Positions 11,582 to 24,856 of a stretch of 60,127 bases of DNA are shown one piece after another. The translations under genes were made by a program, and so were the position numbers. The notes under the pieces were generated by a model. That model was not told the origin of the DNA. It searched no databases and saw only the letters and a list, made by a program, of their open reading frames with translations. The first letter of the stretch is position 1, and each line of letters starts with the position of its first letter. Origin of the DNA: Porogramme epimiltina (Eukaryota; Basidiomycota; Agaricomycetes; Polyporales; Polyporaceae); contig FTLJ01000299.1 in NCBI GenBank assembly GCA_900155495.1, forward strand, positions 1 through 60,127, read 5' to 3'.

Positions 11582-13239
11582 TCATGCGGCCTCCGACATG
11601 GTCACATCCGCGAGAATGGACTCGTCCCCGGCGCCGTTCGTTGTCTCGTCCGTCTTCATCACGTCGTCTGCCTTCGCATCGGCGTCGACCTTGCCGTTCG
11701 GCACGACCTCTTCTGCGTCCGCTGCCTTACGCGCACCATTCGTTGCAGGCTTTGTGGACTCGGAGGCGCCGTTAGCCTTCAGGATGTCGTGCCACTTGTC
11801 GACAAGGATCTTAGCGCGCTCTCGGAACTTGAATTCAGCGTCGCGGGGCACTTTCTCGTCCGTGAGGACGTGTATATGACGCATAACCTTGCCGATCTTC
11901 GAGAACTGGGGGGAAGGAGGGCAGACCCAAGTCAGCCTTGTTCCAAACAAGACAACAAAGGGACGACGCTAGTGGAGAAGCGATCTGCGCGCGGGAACGC
12001 GTCATGCCACGCGCTGCCAGCAAAGCAAGAGGGTCGCAGGATGGCGATTTGGAGGCCGTGGGGGAACCAGAAGCAGACAAACTCACCAGGAGGTAGTCCA
12101 TGGTCATCGTAGGGTAGTTTTCTACCTGGGTGAAGAGCTCGTCGAGTGCGGGCATGTCCTATGGGTCCCCGAATGTCAGATGAGGTCCTGAAGACAGCCT
12201 GCTGAGCACTCACTTCCTCCTTCGGGACTGCCTTCGAGTTCAGGAAGGCCTTCTGTAGCTTATGCCGCCAGTCCCTGACCTTCAATGCCTCCTCGTCCTT
12301 TGCTAGGCGTGCTTTCAGGGAGAATAGCATTAGTGAACTGGAGGGAAAGGTCTAAGCATGAAATTACTACTCACAGTCAAGGTCCTCCTCCTTATCGCGC
12401 TTGGTCTTCTTGTTGGGAGGTGGCGAGGCACGCTTACCCGAGCTCCCCTGCTCTCCTTCACCATCTGCCTCGTCCTCTGATTCCACCACCGCCTTAGACT
12501 TGGGGCCATTCTTCTTGCCCTTGGCAGGAGTCGCTCGAGACTTGCCAGAGGGGTCTGCAGGTACCTTCTTCGCCTTGGACTTGGACTTGGGAGCTGCAGC
12601 CTCCGAGTCGCGCTTCCGTTTCTTAGTCTTCTTCTTCTTCTCGTCGTCATCGTCCGCCTCCTCCTCGCCGTCGCTGTCCAGCTGGTCGACCTCCGCATTT
12701 GCCTCCTCTTCTTGCGCTTCGGCCATGATGGCCTCCCTCTCCTCTTCCCACGCCTTGGGGTCGAGAGCAATGCGGTAGCCCTTCAAGAGGTCGCCCGAAC
12801 GCTTGAAGGGCTCGTCGATGTAGGCCTGGATCTCGTGCTGCTGGAGCCGCGAGATGTCCTTGGGGACTATCCATGCACTAGCCGCGCAAGACGAGTGTCA
12901 GCGTGGGGAAACGAAAGCAGGGGTCGATGGGGACTCACTAGTCGCCAGCTGGGAAGAACTGGACGCAGTACCAGTTGCCCTTTTTCGTCTTTGCGTTTGG
13001 CCGTTCCTTCTGGACGTTCTCGGGAGTGGACTCAGGGTCGACAATCTACGCGTTGTAAAGCAAACGTGATTGAGCATGAAGCGCATAGGATGCGCGCGAG
13101 GCGCGTGGACGCGATAGTGTGCAGGGGAAAGACTGACCATGCCGGGCCACGGGGGGAAGCCGCGGACCTTTGCGAGGACGACGTCGCGTACATCGTAGGA
13201 CTGCTCCTTGTCCTGGGACTTTGCGCCCTTTTTGCTCAT
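11582..13239 (-). CDS. PWWP-domain chromatin protein with C-terminal TFIIS-N/IBD-like helical domain
   Basis: A chromatin reader resembling the HDGF/LEDGF group and fungal PWWP proteins such as Pdp3. It starts MSKKGAKSQDKEQSYDVRDV. The PWWP domain follows at once (VVLAKVRGFPPWPGM; the aromatic-proline core is PPWP) and continues over two introns (NWYCVQFFPAGD, then YAWIVPKDI). Such domains bind methylated histone H3 (K36me) nucleosomes and DNA. A long acidic then Lys/Ser-rich region with many KKKKTKKRKR-type nuclear signals follows. The C-terminal part (LKVRDWRHKLQKAFLNSKAV, PALDELFTQVENYPTMTMDY, FSKIGKVMRHIHVL) looks like the TFIIS N-terminal or integrase-binding-domain fold, used to bind transcription elongation factors. 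A Thr/Ala/Glu-rich tail ends the protein. Histone-mark specificity is inferred from the family only. Confidence 0.82.
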
Positions 13240-13441
13240 GGCTGACGGGGTAGGACGCGTCGGGGCGGAGGGGCTGCGGTGGACGGGGCGGATGGAGGGC
13301 GTTGGCGGCGAAGCGTTGGGAGTTGGTGGTCGACAGTAAAGGTTGAACCCCGTGGCCCGGCATTTTCCGGGGCGCGGCACCCGGCAGAGAGGGCCCGTGC
13401 GCCTCGTCCCCCACCTGCCCAGGCTGCCCCACTTAGAGTTG

Positions 13442-13477
13442 CAACTCAGCCACTGCGTTCAACTCAGCCACTGCGTT
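13442..13477. repeat. Perfect 18-bp tandem duplication
   Basis: The unit CAACTCAGCCACTGCGTT occurs twice with no spacer and no mismatch, upstream of the PWWP gene start at 13239. It may be replication slippage or a duplicated regulatory site. It is not long enough to be a minisatellite array. Confidence 0.9.
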
Positions 13478-14830
13478 TCCCGTCCAGCCAACACTTTGCC
13501 AGGCAGTCTATCTACTCACATCGCAGTCCTATCCTACGCCCCGCGACACAACCCCCGCCCCGCAGACCCCCGCCGCACGCCCCCGCAGCGTCCGATCACA
13601 CCCCGCCCTTCCTGCCCCTCGCCGCCCGACGGCCCTGCCCGAAGCCTCAATGGTCGTGGGTGCTGGGCTGTGCGTGGGACTCCCACAGCCAGCGCCGGAC
13701 AGGGCGATAAGACGACGAGGCGCACCGTCCACGTGTGCAACACCACGGAGCTGGCCCGCGCGGCCGAGAGGTGTGCTTGCGGCCTGTCCGTTCTCCTCGA
13801 CGCTGCCCGTATTCCAGTACGCACCCTGCACCATCCATCCGCCAGAAAAGGCTCCACAGTGCACGGCGTGCGAGACAAGACGCCGGCCGGCGATAACGCT
13901 GGGCCTAGCCGCGATCTCGAAGCATGGCGACTCCCGACTGGGAGTCGGACCAAGATAGAGCATGCATCGTAGAGACCTTGACCCTGTGTCTACGGACACA
14001 GCGACGTCAACAGTGCCCCCTATGGCACTATAAAGCACCATGAGCGCGAGCGTCAGTCCGAGTTCAAGGGCACTCACAGCGGGGTGCGGGCGCAGCCAAT
14101 GAATGTGGTTTGATGGTGCCCAGCGCCGGGAGGAATGGAACAAGGAGACCCATATTGCGTTCTCCTGAGTGAACTTCGTTCAATAGTGGGAGATGCGTTC
14201 ACCCGACCTCTCCGTAAGTGCTGTTTGAAGGCTCGGTCAAGACGTCCCCGGCTCGGTGCTCGAATGGGTCTTCATCGTGATGATGCACTCCTATTCGCCG
14301 GTGGGAGGCTTGGGGGTAGCGAGAAGCCTAGATGAGAGGTTATGCGGGGTTCAACGGAATGGGAGAGAAGAAAGAGGCGTCCTGAACCCCAGAGAACGGG
14401 AGGGAGGCCAAGTGAGCAGGCCAGTCTGGGCAGGCAACCGTAGGCGGCCGCCCGGCCCGGTGCGGTTGCGTCATCTGGCATGCCTCTGGTGCGTCGGCCG
14501 CCGCTTGCCCTCCCCCAGCTGGCGGCCATGTCCGGAGCCAGTGTGCAGTTCTCGACAAGTTTGAATATGGGCGCCGCACTCGAGCATCCTTCTGTGCTAG
14601 CCACAGTCACGGTGGGTATTCTGACAGCACGGCCGCCTCAGCTATCGGCCGCCTCTGCACGTATCCAGTGAATTTACAGTACCGCTAGTGCTGACCAACG
14701 TCCTTCGACCTGTCCAGACTCACCAAGCACTCCCCGTGCCCACGATTGGCGCAATCCTTTGCAAATCCTGTCGGTCTCAAGACGGGCTACAAGCGCTCAC
14801 ATGTACGCCTTCGTATCTCCTCTCGTACAA

Positions 14831-14838
14831 TATATAAA
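14831..14838 (+). promoter_or_regulatory. TATA box of the oxygenase gene
   Basis: TATATAAA lies 68-75 bases before the ATG at 14906 in an AT-richer patch. The position and sequence fit a core promoter of an inducible gene with a short leader. The assignment is by position only. Confidence 0.6.
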
Positions 14839-14905
14839 TGCTCGAAATTGACTCGGTCAAGCACAGAGCCACATCCCTTCCAATACTGTGCTCGCCGTTA
14901 CCGCC

Positions 14906-16381
14906 ATGTCCGCGGATTCGTCGACCTTCTCATCGATCCCCATACTCGACTACTCCCTTCTCTCAACACCAGAGGGGCATGTCAAGTTCGTGGCTCAGCT
15001 CCGTCATGCATTGATCCATGTCGGTTTCCTCTACCTCTCCAATCCCCCAGTGACCCGCGAGGTCATGGACGCGCTCGTCGACTACACCCCCCGTCTTTTC
15101 GACATTCCACAAGATGAGAAAGATAGTATTATAATGGCAAACTCGCCGCACTTCTTCGGCTACTCGCGCTTCGGGGCGGAGCTCACCAAGGGCAAGACGG
15201 ACCAGCGGGAGCAGTTCGACTTTGGCACTCCGTACAACGACCAGTGGCAGCCAGGCCAGCCGGACTATGTCAAGCTCTGGGGCCCTTCACAGGTTTGTTG
15301 AATCTACCTCTGTACAGGGTGCATAGAGCTCACCGTACCTTGTTTTAATCGTAGTGGCCACAAGAAGATTCCCTCCCGGGGTTCAAGGCGACGTACCTCC
15401 GCTACCTCGAGGAGGTCGAGCAGCTGAGCTACGAGTTCATTGCGCTCCTCACAGAGGCATTCGAGGTCTCCGAGGAGGCCCTCGCGCCGTTCTTCATGGG
15501 AAGGACGAAGCCGAAGCCAGGCGTTCTGCAGCACCGCTCCAAGATCGTCAAGTACCCCGCCCGCAAAGAGGGCGACTCGGACCAAGGTGTCGGCCCACAC
15601 TTCGATGGCGGCTTCCTGACCTTTGTAAGTCGCGTCTGCGGCGCCCGCATGCGGCCTAAGCTGACTCATCGCGCCTCGTCTCGTTCGATAGCTCCTGCAG
15701 GCGTCCGACCATCGTGGGCTGCAGGTTCAGAACCTTGCCGGGGAGTGGATCGACGCGCCGCCTATTCCGGGTACGTTCGTCATCAACCTAGGCAAAGGTA
15801 AGTCTCTAGCTGTTGCGCTGGTCGTCTGGAGTGCTGCGCTCACATAGCACTGTCCTAGCGTTGGAATCGGTGACGCAGGGCTTGGCACGTGCAACCTCGC
15901 ACCGGGTGCTGTCTCCACCCCCTGGGTCGACGCCCCGCTACTCCATCCCATTCTTCCAGAGCATCTCGCAGGAGATTCTAATTAGCGACTATGTCCTTGA
16001 TTGTAAGCGGGTTCCCAAAAGCTGTTCGAAGATATCTGCTAATCCCAGGTATCTAGTCAAACCAGAGATTCTGAAGCTCAAGGACACCCGCGGTCAGACG
16101 GGGGCGGTGGATTGTAAGACGCTCCCGAAACGTATATGTTGTGTGGGCACTGAAAGTGGTTGTTAGCTGTCAACTACTCAGAATATGGCCAGTTACCCTC
16201 AGGTCAGGTTAACCTGATTGGACGGGTAAAGTAAGTCAAACTTTCACATTAACCAGCCTGTCTCGGCACCAACACATGCTACCCTTCCAGGAGCCACCCA
16301 GATGTTGCGGAGAAGCATTATCCGGACATGTTCAAGCAGTTCTTCCCTCAGGGCCTTCCTGCCCAAGGTAGTGCCTACTAG
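14906..16381 (+). CDS. 2-oxoglutarate/Fe(II)-dependent dioxygenase (isopenicillin N synthase-like)
   Basis: A clavaminate-synthase-like or plant-type 2OG oxygenase of unknown substrate. Seven exons join in frame: 14906-15292, 15355-15624, 15692-15797, 15859-16002, 16057-16113, 16167-16230 and 16291-16381, giving 372 residues. The N-terminal DIOX_N region begins SIPILDYSLL and includes HVGFLYLSN. The iron ligands are visible: H211 and D213 in GPHFDGGF, and H269 in ATSHRVLSPP. The 2-oxoglutarate-binding Arg and Ser are R281 and S283 in TPRYSIPFF. All catalytic positions are intact. Fungal members act in secondary metabolism or hydroxylate hormones and xenobiotics, but nothing here fixes the substrate. 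The ATG at 14906 sits just after a TATA box. The gene converges on the DUF6593-like gene. Confidence 0.88.
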
Positions 16382-16702
16382 TATAGCGGTGGTGTGCGTG
16401 TAAGATAATTGCGTATGCGAAGTTTGGCTTGGAATGTGCTATGCATGCATCCCGTGTTGTAGATTAGTGTATTACATCGACTTTATGGAACACAACGACG
16501 ATGGAATGGAGGGACATGCCCCATAGATATCTATGTGCGTGATGAGCCCGATCATGTATGAGATGGAGGAAATGAAAATATAAGGAGGGTGGAGCGACGT
16601 GGTGTATAAACAACGTCCGCTGAGAATGACCAGAGAGAGGGAGTGCTTGAGGTTGTAATACATAACTTCAACAACAATGAATTGCTCATGACTGCGACAC
16701 AC
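16382..16702. other. Intergenic between convergent genes
   Basis: About 320 AT-richer bases holding the 3' ends of the oxygenase (+) and the DUF6593-like gene (-). No coding or RNA feature is recognised. Confidence 0.6.
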
Positions 16703-17502
16703 TTAGTGTCGCTCGAGCCTGACGCGGATACGAGAGTCCCTCCTGCGCCGTTCAACAAGGAGGTAGCTCGCTATGGGCAAGGGTTAGTACGCTAATACTA
16801 ATCGGTGAGAGCGTGCACATACCGATAAATTTGTCGATTGCATCCATGATTTCTGGATTAGGCTGGACCTCGAAGAAAGCGTGCTTGGACATGCGGAAGA
16901 CGAAGAAGTGCCGCTGGTGCGAGTGAAACTCGGCGATAGCCTTCTTCTCGGGATCATCGCCCTTGATGAGCTACGGCGCAAAATGGAAGGCGAGTGAGAA
17001 GGGGGCCGCTGCGGAGGTGCGCGCGCGCATGTGGCGTACCTGGAAGCGGCCGTTGTGCGTCTTCCACCGGTACTCGGTCTGGTCGTTCGCCCTGAAAGTA
17101 CCGCCGCTACTGAGAGCGTTAGCGCGTTGATGTCAGGATCAACGAGCTCGGGAAGCACAAAAAACAAACGCGAACGGGAAAGGGCAGGCGCCTAAGAGAA
17201 GACACTCACATGCGGTCGGGGTTGTACTTGATGAAGTCGGCGGCGGACATCCAGGTGCCCTTGTCGCCGCCAAAGCGGACGCGGGGCTCGCGCGTCTGGA
17301 GGCCCTCGATCTCAGCGACGGTGATGAGCTCGCGGGTCTCCATGTCGAACTTGTTGATCTTGGTGAGGTTCGGGTGCCAGAAGCGAGTCACGATCTCGTA
17401 GTGGAGCGAGTCGTCGCCAGTAGAAAGCGTTGTGTTTCGCAGAGAGTTCATGGTGAACTCGAGCTTCTGGGGAGGCTTAGGCTTCGCTGCGGGGGGAGGC
17501 AT
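16703..17502 (-). CDS. DUF6593-like small protein, Agaricomycete-specific
   Basis: A protein of roughly 190 residues from five exons. The last intron is 16771-16822, and the final exon reads ASYLLVERRRRDSRIRVRLE before the stop. The layout fits the DUF6593 family expanded in mushrooms: an N-terminal strand with LRNTTLSTGDDSLHYEIVTR, a middle block with GGTFRANDQTEYRWKTHNGR, then AIAEFHSHQRHFFVFRMSK, and a C-terminal hydrophobic helix that runs into a basic E-R-R-R-R-D motif. The biochemical role of the family is unknown; the fold resembles scramblase/tubby-type beta barrels, which is inference. The start MPPPAAKPKPPQ is preceded by a clear TATA and two CCAAT elements, which suggests regulated or high expression. 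Confidence 0.72.
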
Positions 17503-18735
17503 GGTGGCAGTTCAGCGGAGGCGGGTCGGGTGGTGGCGGAAGGCAGAAAGACGGCGGGCGGTGGCTGCGAGATAGGATGGGGGGAGAGGGCGGCGAGACA
17601 GACTCTCGGGCGAGGGTTGGCTACAGAGATAGATGGGAAGGGGCGTCCAGGTATATAGGGCGCCAGGGCGAGAGAGCTCCGAGTAATGTGCGGCGCACAC
17701 GTCAGTGGGAGCGGGATGTGTTGGGCGGACATCGCCATACGATTGGCTGCGTCCGCGTACACGGAACCGGTGGTGTCTCCCACAGCGGACAGGATGGGAG
17801 GATGTACGGGTTAGGGCGGGGGTCGGCCATTGGCGTGCCGGCTGGGGCGGATGTTTGTTGTTACAGATGATTCGCCAAGGGATTGGCTGCGCGTGGGGGC
17901 AGGGACGTGGGACGCGAGGGATTGGAGACAAGGATGGGAACGAGCGCGGGGAAAACAGGCGCAGGGGTGGCCTGAAGAGGCATCGATTGTCGCACAGCCA
18001 ATGATATTTGCCAGAGCCGGTGAGAGCGACAGAGGATGAAGAGATTGTTCGTGAGAAAGACGGCAGACGCTGTGAGCAAAGAGAGGCATGCCCGAAGTGT
18101 TTTCACTGAAATCTGAGAGCTAGGTTCCTCGCGATGTGTTCTTGCAGAAAAGCATGGAAGATCTCTACGGCTGTCGCCAGTTTTTGGGACCTGTGCGGCT
18201 CCGAGGCGAGAAGGATGGCGGGAAGCCAATGACCGGTGTGTGAGGAAAGTTTGAGGAGGAAAGCGCCTGGACGCCAGGCGAAGTGTTTGACACAGGATTT
18301 GACACAGGCGTCCTGGGAATCTGTGCCGCGGAGGTAAGGTCAGTGGCAATAAGGTGACTGATTCTGACAAAGCGGAGCTAGCGACGGCCGTCGTGTATGT
18401 TCACGGCCGTTCGCTGCAGGTGGTTGAAGTTAACTAAGAGCACGTTCAGAGTGAACCGTGACGAAAACGAGGACGGGTGAGCAAGGCGGGCCGAGCGTCT
18501 GCTGATTGGCCCTGCGCTTTCCCGAAATGGCAGGCTAGCGCTAACAAGGGCCGGGGAGTCCGGCATGCACGGGCAAGACTCCGGGTCGAACACGCCACCG
18601 TCGACAACCGACACCTGCCACGGCTGCTTGTTAGCTCCCTCCATTCCACCTTGTCCCGACGTCGACGTGCACATCTTTCTGGGCTCTCCGCGCTTTTTCC
18701 CTCCACCGGCCTGACCCCGACCGGCACCGCTTTCC
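17503..18735. other. Divergent intergenic region
   Basis: About 1.2 kb between the DUF6593-like gene (-) and PDAT (+). It contains the TATA and CCAAT elements described separately near the left end, and further CCAAT/ATTGG sites near 17830, 17998 and 18229. No gene is recognised; the open frames are GC-rich shadows. Confidence 0.55.
17652..17891 (-). promoter_or_regulatory. TATA box plus two identical CCAAT-type elements
   Basis: On the minus strand, reading toward the gene that starts at 17502, the 10-mer CGCAGCCAAT occurs at 17891-17882 and again at 17751-17742. TATATA lies at 17657-17652, about 150 bases before the ATG. Two identical CCAAT contexts in phase with a TATA box suggest binding of an HAP/NF-Y-type factor. 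The function is inferred. Confidence 0.5.
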
Positions 18736-21700
18736 ATGCCTCTCACCCAGCGGCTCAAGAGGCGGAACCAGTCGGACACCGCCCTTGTCGAGTCTCACCA
18801 TGACGCTCCATCTGCACCGCAGGATCTCCATGACGTCAAGGAGGAGGTAGAGCGCAAGCTCAAGAAGGAAAAGGCGAGCATGCATGGCTCATGTACGTCT
18901 TTGTCCATCGCACAGACACTAACTCCCTGTCTAGGAGGATGAATATCGCCGGTTTTACGCGACGCGCCGATTCCTTTTCCCCCTTGGGCTCTTCCGTACG
19001 CCCTCACCCTCTCGATCAATCACCATGACTTGACGAGTGTCATGTAGTTGGAGTGCTGCTTGGGTTCATGCTCATCCAGCCCTCTGATTTCCAAGACTTC
19101 CAAACTCATATCGCCCTCCTTATGGACGAGTTCGAGTTCAGGATGCCAGATTTACCTGGTCTGGATCTGCCCCAACTCGACTTTTCGCGCGTGGAGACGG
19201 AGTGGCAGCGGATTTGGCAGAACATCCCCGAACCATGGAAGCTTGCAACTGATGGACTCGAGTTCACTGTAGGCGAGAAGATGGCTACCCAAGGGCTTTC
19301 TGCGAAACATCCAGTAGTTCTTATCCCGGGGATCATCTCCACTGTATGTTTTCACTCGCTCCCATTGGCGAATGGTTCGTTCATCCAATGGTCCCGTCGT
19401 GCCTTCGGTAGGGTCTGGAGTCATGGTCGACGTCTCCTGAATACCGTCCCTTCTTCCGCAAGAAGCTTTGGGGCGGGTTCTCAATGATCTCGCAAGTCAC
19501 CTTCAACCGCGACCGGTGGATTGCTGCACTCATGTTAGACCCAGTCACTGGTCTGGATCCTCCTGGGGTCAAGGTCAGGGCAGCGGAGGGCATCGATGCT
19601 GCGAGCAGCTTTGTCCAAGGCTATTGGCTCTGGTACGTTGTCATTCGTAGGGCTTCATGTATACGTAGTGTGTCAAGCAATGCAGATATTCAATTTGATC
19701 TTGATACCTCAGGTCGAAGATCGTTGAGAACCTGGCCGTTGTCGGCTACGACACCAATAACCTACACCTTGCACCATATGACTGGCGTTTGTCGTTCTAC
19801 AACTTGGAGGAACGCGACGGATATTTCTCCAAGCTCCGAACGACCATCGAAGGTTTCGTGTGAGTATCGATTCAGGGCTTTCACAGATCTCCGCATCCCT
19901 TCATGCTGGGGTGTTGATTTGCGGCCGGTTTCTCTAGGGCCAGGGAGAACCGTAAAGTAGTATTAACAGCCCACTCGATGGGAAGCACAGTGAGTTGTAT
20001 GCTCAGTAGTCCTACATGGTCAAGGCTCATACGAGGACGATTTGTAGATCATCTTGGTGGGTCTTTTCATCTACTGGCCTACCATGTCCTGACGCGTTTA
20101 CAGTACTTGTAGGTGTGGCTCGCTGTATGATGTTTTCGATATTTTGACTAGGCTGTTCAGCTTCAAATGGGTGGAATCACCTCTCCATGGCAATGGTGGA
20201 TCCGACTGGGTTGAGGTACTGTCTTATATTTAGTCCATGTGGCCATCTGTTTCTTCCTGACATTGTTAGTAGAAACACATCGAAGCGTTTATCTCGATTG
20301 CTGGCACCCATCTCGTATGTCTATTGTATGCATGCTTGGCTCTACTGTTTCGCTAACCACCTACGTAGGGCGTGGTAGGTGTCACTGGCAGGCGGCGTTG
20401 ACATATCTAACGATATTACTACTCGTCATCAGGCTAAGGCCATGTCCGCGTTCCTTTCCGGTGAGATGAAGGATACTGTAGAGCTCAACCCTGCTGGCGC
20501 ATATGGTAGGTTTTGACTGTCAATATGCATGAACTACCGGGTCTCACGTTTTCCCTAGTACTCGAGAGGTTCTTCTCTCGCAAGGAACGCCAGAAACTTT
20601 TCCGTGGCTGGGCAGGAAGCGCCAGCATGTGGATTAAGGCGAGAACCTTCTTCCTAAGGCCGCCCATCTGCACGTAACTTACCAAAAAAATACATGCAGG
20701 GCGGCGACGACGTATGGGGCAACGCCACTTGGGCACCGGACGACTGGGACAACTCAACTCACAGTCACGGCTCCCTGATTGCGTTCCGACCTAACCCTCC
20801 GGCCCTCGAGGGCGCGAGCGACCTGTACAACATGACCTCGAACGAGGCTGGCACGTGGATTCTCGAGCGCACGCCAGTCACCTTCCAGGTGAGCGCGAAC
20901 CAGTTCAGTTCGCATTCGGAAATTGAATGGCCATTGCCGTAGAAAATGCTTGCATCGAACTACTCGTTCGGCATCGAGCGTGACGAAGAGAAGCTCAAGG
21001 CGAACAACCTAGACTTCACGAAGTGGACGAATCCGCTAGAAGTGCAGTACGCATTTGACCATTCTCTCTCAGAAGGAAGTGTCTGACGTGCTTCGTCCAC
21101 GTAGATTGCCGTACGCACCGTCAATGAAAATCTACTGTGTCTACGGTCACGGAAAGGGAACGGAGGTACGACCACCCCACCCATTCGCGTCCACGATGCA
21201 CCCATGCTAACACCGCTTGCCCGCAGCGATCATACTGGTACACCCAGCGCGAATACGAATACGATGACGTCCAGCCGGACGTGCCCGACCCCGTCTGCCC
21301 CGAGAACGACGACGACGCCAAGGGCGCGAACTGCACGCTCGCGCCGCCCCTGCCCGGCGCCGGCGCCAGCAGGAGCGGCGGCGCGCTGGGGCTGCCGCTC
21401 GCGCGCACGACGTACATCGACGCGGAGTTCTCGGACGACGCCGCACAGCCGCGCGTCGTCAACGGCGTCAAGATGGGCGAGGGCGACGGCACGGTGAGCC
21501 TGCTCAGCCTCGGCGCGATGTGCGTCGAGGGCTGGAAGCGGCCCCGCTGGAACCCGGCCGGGATCGAGGTCACGACGGTCGAGGTGCGTGCGACTGTCCC
21601 GCGTTCTTTTTTTTTCGTCCCTTGGGGGCCGGGCGGCGTCGGCGTGGATGTGCGCTGACTGTCCCGTTGCGTTTGGGTCCGTTGACAGCTGCCGCACAAC

Positions 21701-21874
21701 CCTGTGCCGACGATCCTGCGCGGCGGGGGCACGTCGAGCGACCACGTCGACGTGCTCGGCTCGACGGTGCTCAACGAGATCATCCTTCAAGTCGCGACGG
21801 GCGCGGGGGAGAAGGTGCAGGATTCGTTCGTGTCCGACATCCGCGAGTACGCGGCGCGTGTCAAGTGGGACTGA
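18736..21874 (+). CDS. LRO1: Phospholipid:diacylglycerol acyltransferase (PDAT)
   Basis: Lro1/PDAT moves an acyl chain from a phospholipid to diacylglycerol, making triacylglycerol at the ER/nuclear membrane; it is an LCAT-type lipase-fold enzyme. After a basic cytosolic tail, one membrane segment crosses a splice site (FLFPLGLF|LGVLLGFMLI, exons 18935-18995 and 19048 onward). The luminal domain shows HPVVLIPGIIST, GLESWST, LAPYDWRLSFYNLEERDGYF, the nucleophile Ser in TAHSMGST, and WVE plus ISIAGTHLGVAKAM. A C-terminal block GGGTSSDHVDVLGST carries the catalytic His. The conserved reading THLGVAKAM needs a 6-nt microexon at 20369-20374, and another microexon (20104-20108, or 20048-20056) lies just after the Ser motif. 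The region between 21300 and 21590 carries a low-complexity insertion. Oddity: exon 1 (18736-18892) does not join exon 2 in frame, leaving one extra base. Confidence 0.88.
20369..20374 (+). other. LRO1: 6-nt microexon GGCGTG of the PDAT gene
   Basis: The upstream exon ends at 20314 with ACC CAT CTC followed by GTATGT. A CTACGTAG acceptor precedes GGCGTG, which is followed at once by GTAGGT, and the next exon starts at 20433 after CATCAG. Joining gives T-H-L-G-V-A-K-A-M, the conserved LCAT/PDAT motif. The flanking introns are 20315-20368 and 20375-20432, 54 and 58 nt. Confidence 0.75.
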
Positions 21875-22266
21875 GCGTCCAACCTACGCGGCTGGGATGG
21901 CGCGGAGCGCCAGGGGGAGCGGCGAGAGGTTGGACCAGCGCCGGGGAGAACTTCGCGGAAGGTTCGGTCCATCGATGGTTTCCGACTGCGCAAGGTACGA
22001 TTACAGTACACCGTAACGGACACGTACGTACGCGTACACGTACACGAGCTGGTGCTCCTAATGTACATATGACACACTAAGCCCAACTATCAGACCACAA
22101 CTTGACAATACAAAATTTAGAGTCCGGCCACACAAGCTTCAAGGCCTTGCTATCCGCGCGCGGTGGAAGGGAGGCGAGAAGTGGCTCCGGCGCCGGCCAC
22201 TGTACAATCCCCGAGCGGCGCGTCCCGCGTAGGGCTTTCGAGAAAGGGGAAGAAAGGGACGGGGCA
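21875..22266. other. Intergenic between convergent genes
   Basis: The 3' flanks of PDAT (+) and the halogenase (-). An alternating ACGTACGT-rich tract lies at about 22018-22050. No gene is recognised. Confidence 0.6.

Positions 22267-24856
<2,590 letters not shown>

Larger units (their letters stand above)
13240..14905. other. Divergent intergenic region
   Basis: About 1.67 kb between the PWWP gene (-) and the oxygenase (+). It contains a perfect 18-bp tandem duplication at 13442-13477 (unit CAACTCAGCCACTGCGTT) about 200 bases upstream of the PWWP start. A TATA box lies near the oxygenase end (listed separately). The remaining open frames are GC-rich shadows. No gene is recognised. Confidence 0.55.
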
